64,000 bases of DNA from Bacteroidales bacterium (GTDB lineage Bacteria; Bacteroidota; Bacteroidia; Bacteroidales; UBA932). The position numbers and the translations under genes are program-made. Below are positions 1 to 7,729 of the stretch, piece by piece. How positions within the stretch are numbered: the first letter of the stretch is position 1; each line of letters starts with the position of its first letter. The notes beneath the pieces are model-generated. The model saw only the letters and a list, made by a program, of their open reading frames with translations. It made no database searches and was not told the DNA's origin. The stretch covers positions 153,079-217,078 of the forward strand of contig JAFQAT010000017.1 of NCBI GenBank assembly GCA_017399865.1, read 5' to 3'.

Positions 1-1979
1 AGAAACTCATTTCGCCATATGAATCCTATACAAGAAGCGGCATAACCCTCAGTTACAGCAATACCTTCGCAAAAGTTCTGCGCTTCGAAGCCGGACTGGC
101 AGGAAATCTGGGAGGAATGGATTCGAAGGACGATCCTGATGCGTTCACAGGTGAATATCAGAAGGTCCGTGACAATGTCTTCCGTGGAAACACCTCCCTT
201 ACATGGCTTCTGAACAGGTCCTGGATCACCAATCTCAAGCTGGATGCTTCAGTGAATTTCCACGACAACCTTGATACCTGGCATAAGTTCGAATCATATG
301 GTTCGCAGCAGCCTGCCGTCCACGCACAGCAGGAAGGATATTTCCTTGCCGACCGCCTGCCTCTGACATTCTTCTCGGACCAGGTGACGGACTCCAAGGA
401 ACTGGATTTCGCGGCATCTCTGAAATATAACTGGCACAAGAGATGGGACGATGTAAAAAGCTCGCTCAAAGCCGGAGTGCAGTGGAAGGCGAGCGGCAAC
501 GTCGGACAGGGAGAATACTACAAGGATCCGTCCTTGGCAGCAAACGGATACAGGCCGCGACCATACACGGATTATCCGTTCATGCACAATCTTTCGGCAT
601 ATGTTGAGGAGCATCTTACCCTGCCGGTAGCGCAGACCAGGCTCGAGGTGACGGCAGGTCTCCGAATGGAGAATGTGTTCATAGCTAATTCGTTATATGA
701 CAACAAGACGACCTTTTCGCCGAGATTCAACGCCAAGTGGCAGCTCGCGGAAGGCTTCTCGATAAGGGGAGGATGGGGAGTCACCGAGAAACTCCCGTCA
801 TACTATATCCTTTATCCGAAGCAGGAATACAGGGACATACAGTCCTTCGGATTCTCATATGAAGGCGGATCAAGCTACGTCTATTATACCCAGCCATATA
901 CGGTAAGATATAATCCTGCCTTGAAATGGCAGAGGAACAGCAATTCCGAGTTCGGATTTGACGCCGAGTTCCTTGGAACCAAGGTATCTCTCGTAGGATT
1001 CTACAACATCACGAAGAATCCTTACAATTTCCTTGACGTCTATGATCCTTTCTCATACGACATCCTGCAGCGTCCGGAAGGCTTCGATATGCCTTCGGAT
1101 CCTCAGATAAAGGTCGACAGTCAGACAGGCATGGTGTATCTGCGTGGCGGCGACGGCGACTACTGGACTCCGATGGACGTAAAGGTTACCGACCGTTCGT
1201 TCGCAAGGTCTAGCCAGCAGAACAATGGTGCGGACATCCGCAGGGCAGGAGCCGAGCTTGTCGTCGAATTCCCTGAAATCGCGCCTTTGCGCACGAAATT
1301 CAGGCTGGATGCATCATATACATATACCGATTATATAAACGACCAGCTCTCATACCACTACCAGACAGGCTGGTCGCATACCTCACTTCCGGACAGGTCA
1401 TATCAGTATGTGGGAATATATGCAAACGGCGGAAACTCGAATTCCGTCATCAACGGAAAGATAACCCACAATCTGGATGCCAACGTGACTGCCATAACGC
1501 ACATCCCGCAGGTGCGTCTGATCATCACCTGCCGTCTCGAGATGTCTCTCCTGCGCAGGAACAGGAACATCTCGCGTTATGAAGGAAAGGACTATGCGTT
1601 CACTGTCGACCAGAACGGCAAGACTCCGACCGGAGGCAACATAAGCGACGGTAATTCTTATACTGCGGTCTATCCTGTGGCATATATGGACCTTGACGGA
1701 AACGTCCATCCGTTCACGGATGCCCAGGCCGCAGACCCTGCCTTCGCCAGCCTCATACTGAAGTCGGCAAATGCCTATACATTCGCCCAGGACGGCTATG
1801 GACCATATATGTCCGCCAACCTGAGCATAACAAAGGAGATCGGAGACCATGTGTCCCTTTCCTTCTTTGCCAACAATTTTACGAATTCAAGGCCATATGT
1901 CAGGTCCATCGCCACCGGAGTCGGAGCCATCTTCACGCCGGCGTTCTACTATGGCCTGACCTGTCGCCTGAAATTCTGA
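1..1979 (+). CDS. TonB-dependent receptor, C-terminal part (5' end outside window)
   Basis: The reading frame is open from the left edge (first full codon at base 3) to the TGA at 1977-1979, about 658 residues, so the N-terminal signal peptide, carboxypeptidase-like domain and most of the plug lie outside. What remains is the outer-membrane beta-barrel: alternating aromatic and polar strands, long extracellular loops rich in Tyr, Asp and Gly, and a C-terminal strand ending YGLTCRLKF, with the terminal Phe expected for BAM-inserted barrels. It should move a ligand across the outer membrane using TonB energy. The substrate is not evident. Its stop overlaps the ATG of the DUF4876 lipoprotein (TGATG), and a DUF6850-type barrel follows, a three-gene layout I recall from Bacteroides genomes. 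The first internal Met (117) is not the real start. Confidence 0.9.
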   Translation, partial: KLISPYESYTRSGITLSYSNTFAKVLRFEAGLAGNLGGMDSKDDPDAFTGEYQKVRDNVFRGNTSLTWLLNRSWITNLKLDASVNFHDNLDTWHKFESYGSQQPAVHAQQEGYFLADRLPLTFFSDQVTDSKELDFAASLKYNWHKRWDDVKSSLKAGVQWKASGNVGQGEYYKDPSLAANGYRPRPYTDYPFMHNLSAYVEEHLTLPVAQTRLEVTAGLRMENVFIANSLYDNKTTFSPRFNAKWQLAEGFSIRGGWGVTEKLPSYYILYPKQEYRDIQSFGFSYEGGSSYVYYTQPYTVRYNPALKWQRNSNSEFGFDAEFLGTKVSLVGFYNITKNPYNFLDVYDPFSYDILQRPEGFDMPSDPQIKVDSQTGMVYLRGGDGDYWTPMDVKVTDRSFARSSQQNNGADIRRAGAELVVEFPEIAPLRTKFRLDASYTYTDYINDQLSYHYQTGWSHTSLPDRSYQYVGIYANGGNSNSVINGKITHNLDANVTAITHIPQVRLIITCRLEMSLLRRNRNISRYEGKDYAFTVDQNGKTPTGGNISDGNSYTAVYPVAYMDLDGNVHPFTDAQAADPAFASLILKSANAYTFAQDGYGPYMSANLSITKEIGDHVSLSFFANNFTNSRPYVRSIATGVGAIFTPAFYYGLTCRLKF

Positions 1980-3205
1980 TGATAAGAATGAAGAAGTTAA
2001 TATACATACTGACAGCGATCCTGACATCCGCCTGCATGGACATAAGCAATGCCGACCCTTATGCCGGCAGCCTTAATGTGCTCAAGGTGACTGCGGACTG
2101 GCCTTCGCAGGACTTCGTCCGCGAAGGGGCCTCTGTCCGCGTCGAAGACATGAACACAGGCAATGCATATCATGTGTTGACGGATGCTTCAGGCGAGGCG
2201 GTCTTCAGCCTGCCGAACGGCCTGTACCGTGTCACCATGAGCGGAAAAAGCGGGGAAGATATGTTCAATGCCGCTGCGGACAAGGTCGTTGTGTCCGGCC
2301 AGGACAGGACATTGACTTTGAGTCTCGCTGTGTCGAGGGCGGGTTCCATTGTCATCAAGGAACTATATTGCGGCGGCTGCAAGAAGCTTCCTCAGGAAGG
2401 CGACTATCAGTCAGACCAGTACTTCATCCTGCATAACAACCATTTCGAGGTCCAGTATCTCGACGGCCTCTGTTTCGGAACCCTGTCGCCATATAATTCG
2501 ACAGGTTCTAATCCGTGGGTTACCGTTGATGCGGCGACCGGAACCGGCAAGCTTCCGGATTTCGTCCCTCTGATACAGGCGGTATGGCAGTTTCCTGGAG
2601 ACGGTGATGATTTCCCTTTGCAGCCCGGAGAGGATGCCGTGGTATGCCTTCGCGGCGCCATAGACCACGCTGCCCAATATCCGTTGTCAGTGAACCTGAA
2701 CAAGCCGGGATATTTCGTATGCTATAATCCGACTTACTTCCCGAATACAATGTATCATCCGGCTCCCGGAGAACTGATATCGGTCGACAGATACCTGGAT
2801 GTCGTAATAAAGACAGGAAAAGCCAATGCATACACACTGTCGAATGCTTCTCCAGCACTGGTGATCTTCCGTGCCGAGGGAGTGTCCATCCATGATTATG
2901 TGCTGGCTGTCGATAATGTAATTCCTGTTCCAGGCAGCACTGTCGACAATGTGGTCAAGATACCTTGCGAGTGGGTACTTGATGCCGTAGAAGTCTTTGA
3001 TGCACGCTCCTCAAACAATCAGAAACGTCTGGTTCCGTCTCTTGACGCCGGATATGTGCTTCAGACGGATGTCTATCTTGGCAGAAGCCTGATGCGTCAG
3101 GTGGATGAGACAGCATCTGAGATTTCCGGATATGAAATACTTGCAGATACGAACAACTCGCTGAACGATTTTTACGAAACACAAAAACAGTCGCTGCATG
3201 AATAG
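1979..3205 (+). CDS. DUF4876-family lipoprotein
   Basis: This 408-residue protein starts one base inside the receptor stop codon, so the two are translationally coupled. The N-terminus is a lipoprotein signal with lipobox TSAC and Cys19, predicting lipidation and a likely outer-membrane location. Residues about 30-120 look like a carboxypeptidase-regulatory (Ig-like) fold, with VRVEDMNTGNAYHVLTD followed by GLYRVTMSG. The remainder resembles DUF4876, with an IVIKELYCGGCK segment and a long Asn/Pro/Tyr-rich region. By analogy with SusD-type partners, a lipoprotein beside a TonB receptor may bind the ligand on the surface, but that is inference. An alternative start is the Met at 1988. The gene overlaps the next one by 8 bases. 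Family assignment is from memory of the sequence pattern and was not searched. Confidence 0.78.
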   Translation: MIRMKKLIYILTAILTSACMDISNADPYAGSLNVLKVTADWPSQDFVREGASVRVEDMNTGNAYHVLTDASGEAVFSLPNGLYRVTMSGKSGEDMFNAAADKVVVSGQDRTLTLSLAVSRAGSIVIKELYCGGCKKLPQEGDYQSDQYFILHNNHFEVQYLDGLCFGTLSPYNSTGSNPWVTVDAATGTGKLPDFVPLIQAVWQFPGDGDDFPLQPGEDAVVCLRGAIDHAAQYPLSVNLNKPGYFVCYNPTYFPNTMYHPAPGELISVDRYLDVVIKTGKANAYTLSNASPALVIFRAEGVSIHDYVLAVDNVIPVPGSTVDNVVKIPCEWVLDAVEVFDARSSNNQKRLVPSLDAGYVLQTDVYLGRSLMRQVDETASEISGYEILADTNNSLNDFYETQKQSLHE

Positions 3206-4736
3206 GATGAGGATCATACTGCTTGTCAGCATGCTCGCATGCGGCTTTGCTGCTTCTGCCCAGCCTTATGAGAAGATGGTCAGGAACAGCCTGTGGAGCG
3301 TTTCCTATAATGTGACAGGCATACGTCAGGATACTGTTTCCGCTTCATACGCGGAACTGTATGCCGGCTATGAAGGAGGTGAATTCCGCGATACATGGCA
3401 GGCCGCAGAAGGATGGAATGCCGGTGCCCGTACTGCGAGCGTCAGACATATGGAAAGGATTTCCTTTGCCGGATCCTTCGCTTTCCGTCAGACGGAAGGT
3501 TATGATATGTGCGGCTCCATGTTCATACGTCCGGGCTCATATCCGGTGGATGTGCTGGAGTTTACTCCGGGACGGAAGACACTGCAGACTTATCAGTTCG
3601 ACGGCGGGTTCTCCTATGATGTGGCTTCGAAATGGAGGATAGGCGCAATGATGGATTTCGAATCTGCTAATATCGCCAAAAGGAAGGACCTCCGCCATTC
3701 GAACTGGCTGCTCGACATGACCGTCGCTCCGGGATTCATGTACCATGACGGCGATTTAGCAGTCGGAGCATCCGCGATTTTCGAAAAAGTTTCGGAAAGG
3801 GTCGAGGCCGAGCAGGTCGGTACATTGGAATCTTCATATCATGCATTCCTGGACAAGGGAATCATGTACGGAACTTATTCCGTATGGAGCGGAAGCGGGC
3901 TGCACCTTGATGAGGCCGGCGTGAACGGATTCCCTGTCAAAGAACTTTCATATGGAGCCTCCGCCCAGGTCCAGTATCGCGATTTCTTTGCAGATTTCAA
4001 GTATCTCCAGACATCAGGAACCATAGGAGAAAAGGAATACATCTGGTTCAGATATCCCGGCAACGATATGGCTCTCAACATGAAGTACCGTATAGTCGGC
4101 AGATTCTCCGGAGACCATTATTTCCGTCTGTCAGCCGGCAGGAAGAAGCTGGTAATGGATGAGACCGTGCTTGAGAGGGTGTCTGAAAACGGAATCACGA
4201 CAGTCATAAACCATGGAAAGAACAGGATTCTGTCGAGAGTGGTATGGAACGTGTCGCCGCAGTATGAGTTTGTCCATGACGTCATGGAGTTCAGTGTCGG
4301 TACGGACGTCTCGGTTCAGCAGAGCATGGCCTCCCAGGTTTATCCTTTTGTCTTCAGCCAGTCTCTGACTGATATGTCTGTCCATATGGGACTGATCTTC
4401 CATTTCGGTCGGTTCGACTGGGGTGCGAAGGGCACCTGGGGACGAGGATGGGTGTCTGAGGATGAGATGGTCCTGAATCATGAAACAGGCATACAGACGA
4501 ATCCATTCAGGCTGACTGACTGGTATGACAGGCAGATGGAATACAGGACTGCATCAAGATTCCGCTCGGAACTGATGGTGAGGTACAATTTTGACAAGGG
4601 AGTATATCTGAGACTTGATGGGTCTTCTTTGAATGGAAAAATACATCCGCGCTTGCTTCCTGGAGAGGGAAAACCAGTCAAGGATGCCGGTGGATACCGT
4701 CTTGAAGCTGTTCTTTCCCTGGGATTGGATTTTTAG
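3198..4736 (+). CDS. Outer-membrane beta-barrel protein, DUF6850-like
   Basis: A 512-residue protein with a clear signal peptide (residues 1-21, ending AASAQ) followed by many short amphipathic strands rich in Tyr, Phe, Gly and Arg, ending in YRLEAVLSLGLDF with a terminal Phe. This is the profile of an outer-membrane barrel that is not itself a TonB receptor because it has no plug. It overlaps the upstream DUF4876 lipoprotein gene by 8 bases and is the last gene of the operon. The DUF6850 label rests on the operon context plus the YEKMVRNSLWS start region. The job is unknown. A role in assembling or partnering the TonB receptor complex is possible but unproven. Confidence 0.7.
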   Translation: MNRMRIILLVSMLACGFAASAQPYEKMVRNSLWSVSYNVTGIRQDTVSASYAELYAGYEGGEFRDTWQAAEGWNAGARTASVRHMERISFAGSFAFRQTEGYDMCGSMFIRPGSYPVDVLEFTPGRKTLQTYQFDGGFSYDVASKWRIGAMMDFESANIAKRKDLRHSNWLLDMTVAPGFMYHDGDLAVGASAIFEKVSERVEAEQVGTLESSYHAFLDKGIMYGTYSVWSGSGLHLDEAGVNGFPVKELSYGASAQVQYRDFFADFKYLQTSGTIGEKEYIWFRYPGNDMALNMKYRIVGRFSGDHYFRLSAGRKKLVMDETVLERVSENGITTVINHGKNRILSRVVWNVSPQYEFVHDVMEFSVGTDVSVQQSMASQVYPFVFSQSLTDMSVHMGLIFHFGRFDWGAKGTWGRGWVSEDEMVLNHETGIQTNPFRLTDWYDRQMEYRTASRFRSELMVRYNFDKGVYLRLDGSSLNGKIHPRLLPGEGKPVKDAGGYRLEAVLSLGLDF

Positions 4737-4759
4737 AAATAATTATAAAAACATATATT

Positions 4760-6334
4760 ATGAGACGTTACTTTTTATTTGCTCTTGCTGCCCTGTCTTT
4801 GGCAGCATGCCAGCAGAAGGAATCGACAGATCCTGTTCCTGCAGGCAGACTTACGGTTGAACCTATCATCACCAAGGCAACAGAAGTGAACTTCGAGGCC
4901 GGAGACAAGATCGGCCTGACTGTGGTTGCAGAAGGCGCTGCTGAGAACTACGCGACAAACGAATGCCTCACATTCGCAGCGGATGTCTTCTCAGGCGACC
5001 TCGAGTGGTATGCCGATGTATATACAAAGGCAGACCTCTACGCATATTACCCATATGCATCTGCTGGTGTTCCTCAGGCATATTATACTTTTTATGACCA
5101 GACGGCCGGCATCAATGCAGCCGACTTCATGGCTGCATCGAAGACAGGAGTGCTTCCTACAGCGAATTCCGTTGCGATGGTATTCAGGCACATGATGACC
5201 AAGCTTGTTGTCAATGTGGACAACCAGTCTGGAGCGGAGATCGAGAGCATAGGAATCGAGGGCACCCCAAGAGCTACAGGATTTGACCTTGTCAACATGG
5301 CGCTGACAGAATTCACAGGCGAACTTCCTGAGGAGTCAACCGGTCCTGTCATCGCATACGAAGCTGCAGCAGGAAAGACATGGCAGGCAATCGTGATTCC
5401 TCATTCCAATGTGATGAGCATAGTGATAACCCTTTCAAACAAAAAGGTGATGACCCAGCCTCTCGCTGCCATGACCCTCAAGTCTGGCGGACAGTATACC
5501 ATCAATGCACGCGTGCTTCCTGAAAACGTAATTGTAAGCGCATCCGGCGAGATCGAGAACTGGACAGATGAAGGCGAGATCGGATTCGAGGGAGAAGGAA
5601 CATCTGAGGATCTTCCTGTAGAGTTTGAAGAGCACGAGGGATATTTCGTATATGATGGAGTAAGATATAATACCGTTACTCTTGCTGACGGCAATACATG
5701 GATGGCACAGAACCTCCGTTTCGTGCCTCGCGGACGTACTGTTTCAAGCGACCCTGCCGAGGACGCAGGCATATGGTATCCGGCTGCAAACGAGGCAAAG
5801 ACTGCGGATCCTGCCCTTGCCGAGACCCTCGGTCTTCTCTATGATGCAGCAACAGCATTCGGCGTGGAGGCTGTGACTGTTGAGAATGCCGCTACATTCG
5901 AGGGCACCCAGGGAATCTGTCCTGCTGGCTGGCATATCCCTACCGTGACTGAAATGACTGGACTTGTAGGCCACTGCTCTAAGGCAGAACTGGTCAATCC
6001 TGAAGGTGCATATTATGACTCTACAATCAAGGGAGCAAGCCTTGCCTCCCTCAAGGAAGCAGGTTTCGAGTGGCAGTTCGCAAGCATGAGGAACAAGGCA
6101 AATACGGCAGGCAAGGGAAGCTACACCGTTACGAACTACAACGGCATCTATGGCGTAATGTCATACCTTATCGGCTCGACTATGCATCAGACTACGAAGA
6201 ACGATGACGAGAGCCTGAAGAATGTCCAGTACTATTACATGATGCCTACATATAATTCTTCGAACGAGAAGGTTACTGTAGCATATGGAAACTTCCTCGC
6301 CGGTGCCTCTCTCCGCTGTGTAAAGAATAAATAA
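4760..6334 (+). CDS. Fimbrillin-like lipoprotein with FISUMP C-terminal domain
   Basis: A 524-residue lipoprotein with lipobox LAAC (Cys17). Residues about 30-275 look like the Bacteroidales fimbrillin/Mfa-like fold: FEAGDKIGLTV, DLYAYYPYAS and the FRHMMTKLVVNV strand are characteristic. Residues about 295-524 form a FISUMP domain (Fibrobacter succinogenes major paralog, related to the C-type lectin/FGE fold), with GNTWMAQNLRF, GICPAGWHIPT and the terminal ASLRCVKNK. The protein is probably exported and surface exposed, possibly as an adhesin or pilus tip. The gene follows the DUF6850-type barrel by 23 bases and may share its transcript. Its C-terminus has ordinary codon use, unlike the related lipoprotein at 11624-13432. 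A strong hairpin (6362-6391) follows. Confidence 0.82.
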   Translation: MRRYFLFALAALSLAACQQKESTDPVPAGRLTVEPIITKATEVNFEAGDKIGLTVVAEGAAENYATNECLTFAADVFSGDLEWYADVYTKADLYAYYPYASAGVPQAYYTFYDQTAGINAADFMAASKTGVLPTANSVAMVFRHMMTKLVVNVDNQSGAEIESIGIEGTPRATGFDLVNMALTEFTGELPEESTGPVIAYEAAAGKTWQAIVIPHSNVMSIVITLSNKKVMTQPLAAMTLKSGGQYTINARVLPENVIVSASGEIENWTDEGEIGFEGEGTSEDLPVEFEEHEGYFVYDGVRYNTVTLADGNTWMAQNLRFVPRGRTVSSDPAEDAGIWYPAANEAKTADPALAETLGLLYDAATAFGVEAVTVENAATFEGTQGICPAGWHIPTVTEMTGLVGHCSKAELVNPEGAYYDSTIKGASLASLKEAGFEWQFASMRNKANTAGKGSYTVTNYNGIYGVMSYLIGSTMHQTTKNDDESLKNVQYYYMMPTYNSSNEKVTVAYGNFLAGASLRCVKNK

Positions 6335-6361
6335 CACGTTGATTATCAGTGCGTTATTCTG

Positions 6362-6393
6362 AATCGCCTGCGCCATTTGCCGCAGGCGATTTT
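6362..6393 (+). terminator. Hairpin after fimbrillin gene, copy of a dispersed palindromic repeat
   Basis: The arms AATCGCCTGCG (6362-6372) and CGCAGGCGATT (6381-6391) form an 11-bp perfect stem with an 8-base loop and a TTTT tail. It probably terminates the outer-membrane operon. A near-identical hairpin occurs at 49783-49814, and in both places it is followed by an AAGSGCTG-containing segment, so it is also a copy of a dispersed repeat. Confidence 0.65.
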
Positions 6394-6484
6394 CTGTAAA
6401 GCGCTGGTGTATAACGTTTTGTCTTTACATGCGGATCCATTAGGATTTGCCCGTTTTTTGCTATATTTATCCGGAATATTGAAA

Positions 6485-7201
6485 ATGACGGACATGGAAA
6501 AAGGAAAATTCTACAGCGGCCTGTTCATCATGATAGGCCTTATCGTCATCGGCTTCCATATGTCGGGGGCCGTTGGGAAGTATCGTTCATATGACCGTAC
6601 GGTCAATGTGAAAGGTCTGTGCGAGAAGGAGGTGAAGGCCGACAAGGTCATATGGCCGGTGGTGTACAGGGTCATGGCGAACGACATTCAGTCGGTCTAT
6701 GATCAGACCGACAGGAACAATGCATCCATTGTAGCCTTCCTGAAGGCCGGAGGCATTGATGATGCTGAAATAACCGTATCAGTCCCGGAGATCTCCGATA
6801 AGTATGCTACGGAATACGGAAGCAACGACAGGACTTTCCGTTACATCGCCAAGAATGTCATCACCGTATGCACTTCGGATGTCGACGAGGTTCTTGCCCT
6901 TATGTCGGAGCAGTCGGACCTTCTCAAGAAGGGGATTGTGATCGGAGGAAGCAACCAGTGGGAGAATCCTGTCGAGTTCAAGTATGAGGGCTTGAACGGC
7001 ATAAAGCCTGAAATGATAGAGGAGGCGACCCGCAACGCGCGTGAGGCCGCCGAGAAGTTTGCAAAGGATTCTGACAGCAAGCTTGGCAAGATCAAGACTG
7101 CAAATCAGGGAACCTTCACGATCGAGAACCGAGACAGCAACACTCCATACATCAAGAAGGTGCGCGTCGTGACCTCTGTCACATATTACCTTAAGAACTA
7201 G
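6485..7201 (+). CDS. SIMPL-domain (DUF541) periplasmic protein
   Basis: I start this at the Met of MTDMEKGKFYSG (6485), giving 238 residues; an upstream Met at 6377 lies in the terminator repeat and is not credible, and 6494 is an alternative. A single N-terminal hydrophobic segment (about residues 9-27, FYSGLFIMIGLIVIGFHMSG) is a signal anchor. The rest matches the SIMPL/DUF541 family: RTVNVKGLCEKEVKADK near the start, then a central region, then ATRNAREAAEKFAKDS and a final RVVTSVTYYL strand. Members form oligomeric periplasmic assemblies of poorly known function. A near-consensus -7 box TATATTTA lies at 6472-6479. The gene is followed at 6 bases by the plug-only protein, so the two may be cotranscribed. 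Confidence 0.8.
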   Translation: MTDMEKGKFYSGLFIMIGLIVIGFHMSGAVGKYRSYDRTVNVKGLCEKEVKADKVIWPVVYRVMANDIQSVYDQTDRNNASIVAFLKAGGIDDAEITVSVPEISDKYATEYGSNDRTFRYIAKNVITVCTSDVDEVLALMSEQSDLLKKGIVIGGSNQWENPVEFKYEGLNGIKPEMIEEATRNAREAAEKFAKDSDSKLGKIKTANQGTFTIENRDSNTPYIKKVRVVTSVTYYLKN

Positions 7202-7207
7202 AAGACT

Positions 7208-7729
7208 ATGAAACGAGTATTGGTTTTTATCATTACAGCATTGCTTCTGCTGACGGTCTCATATTCTGTTCCGGCCCAGAACAGAAAGGAAGAGCGTAGG
7301 GCTCGCAGGGAGATCCGCAGGCAGGAGCGTGCAATCAGGGACTCCCTTCTGCAGTTGATCTCAGAGAACGAGTCTGTGAATGTGGGATACGGACACACTA
7401 AGAAGAAGAGTCTGACCACGTCAGTATCGTCTGTGAAAGCTGATCGTGCGGAGACTGATGGTTATACTCATGTGGCCGAATACCTCCAGGGGCGTGTGCC
7501 GGGACTGAATGTGATAAAGTCAGGAGGTTCGTATAAATTCATCGTCCGGGGACTGAATTCCATCAATGCCTCAACGGATCCTCTTCTGATAGTTGACGGG
7601 CAGACCGTGAATAATCTTGACTTCCTTAATCCGAAGGACATAAAGTCAGTTGAAGTCCTCAAAGACGCTTCGGCTTCAATCTATGGCAGCCGAGGTGCGT
7701 GTGGAGTAATCCTCATCACCACAAAATAG
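7208..7729 (+). CDS. Stand-alone TonB-receptor plug-domain protein
   Basis: A 173-residue exported protein. Residues 1-24 are a signal peptide (ending SVPAQ), residues about 25-50 are very basic and charged (KEERRARREIRRQER), and residues about 75-173 are a SusC-type plug: HVAEYLQGRVPGLNVI, FIVRGLNSINAS, PLLIVDGQTV, and the terminal DASASIYGSRGACGVILITT, which in a full receptor leads into the barrel. Here it stops with no barrel. The usual YGSRGANG motif has Cys in place of Asn. The frame shows no break, so this is an intact short gene, not a truncated receptor. Function is unknown; it could compete for TonB or a barrel. Its last 54 bases overlap the convergent GH43 fusion gene. Confidence 0.8.
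   Translation: MKRVLVFIITALLLLTVSYSVPAQNRKEERRARREIRRQERAIRDSLLQLISENESVNVGYGHTKKKSLTTSVSSVKADRAETDGYTHVAEYLQGRVPGLNVIKSGGSYKFIVRGLNSINASTDPLLIVDGQTVNNLDFLNPKDIKSVEVLKDASASIYGSRGACGVILITTK

Noticed and set aside
1-1979. Start of the TonB receptor at the Met at 117
   Set aside because: The frame is open to the left edge and the sequence before 117 continues the barrel pattern.
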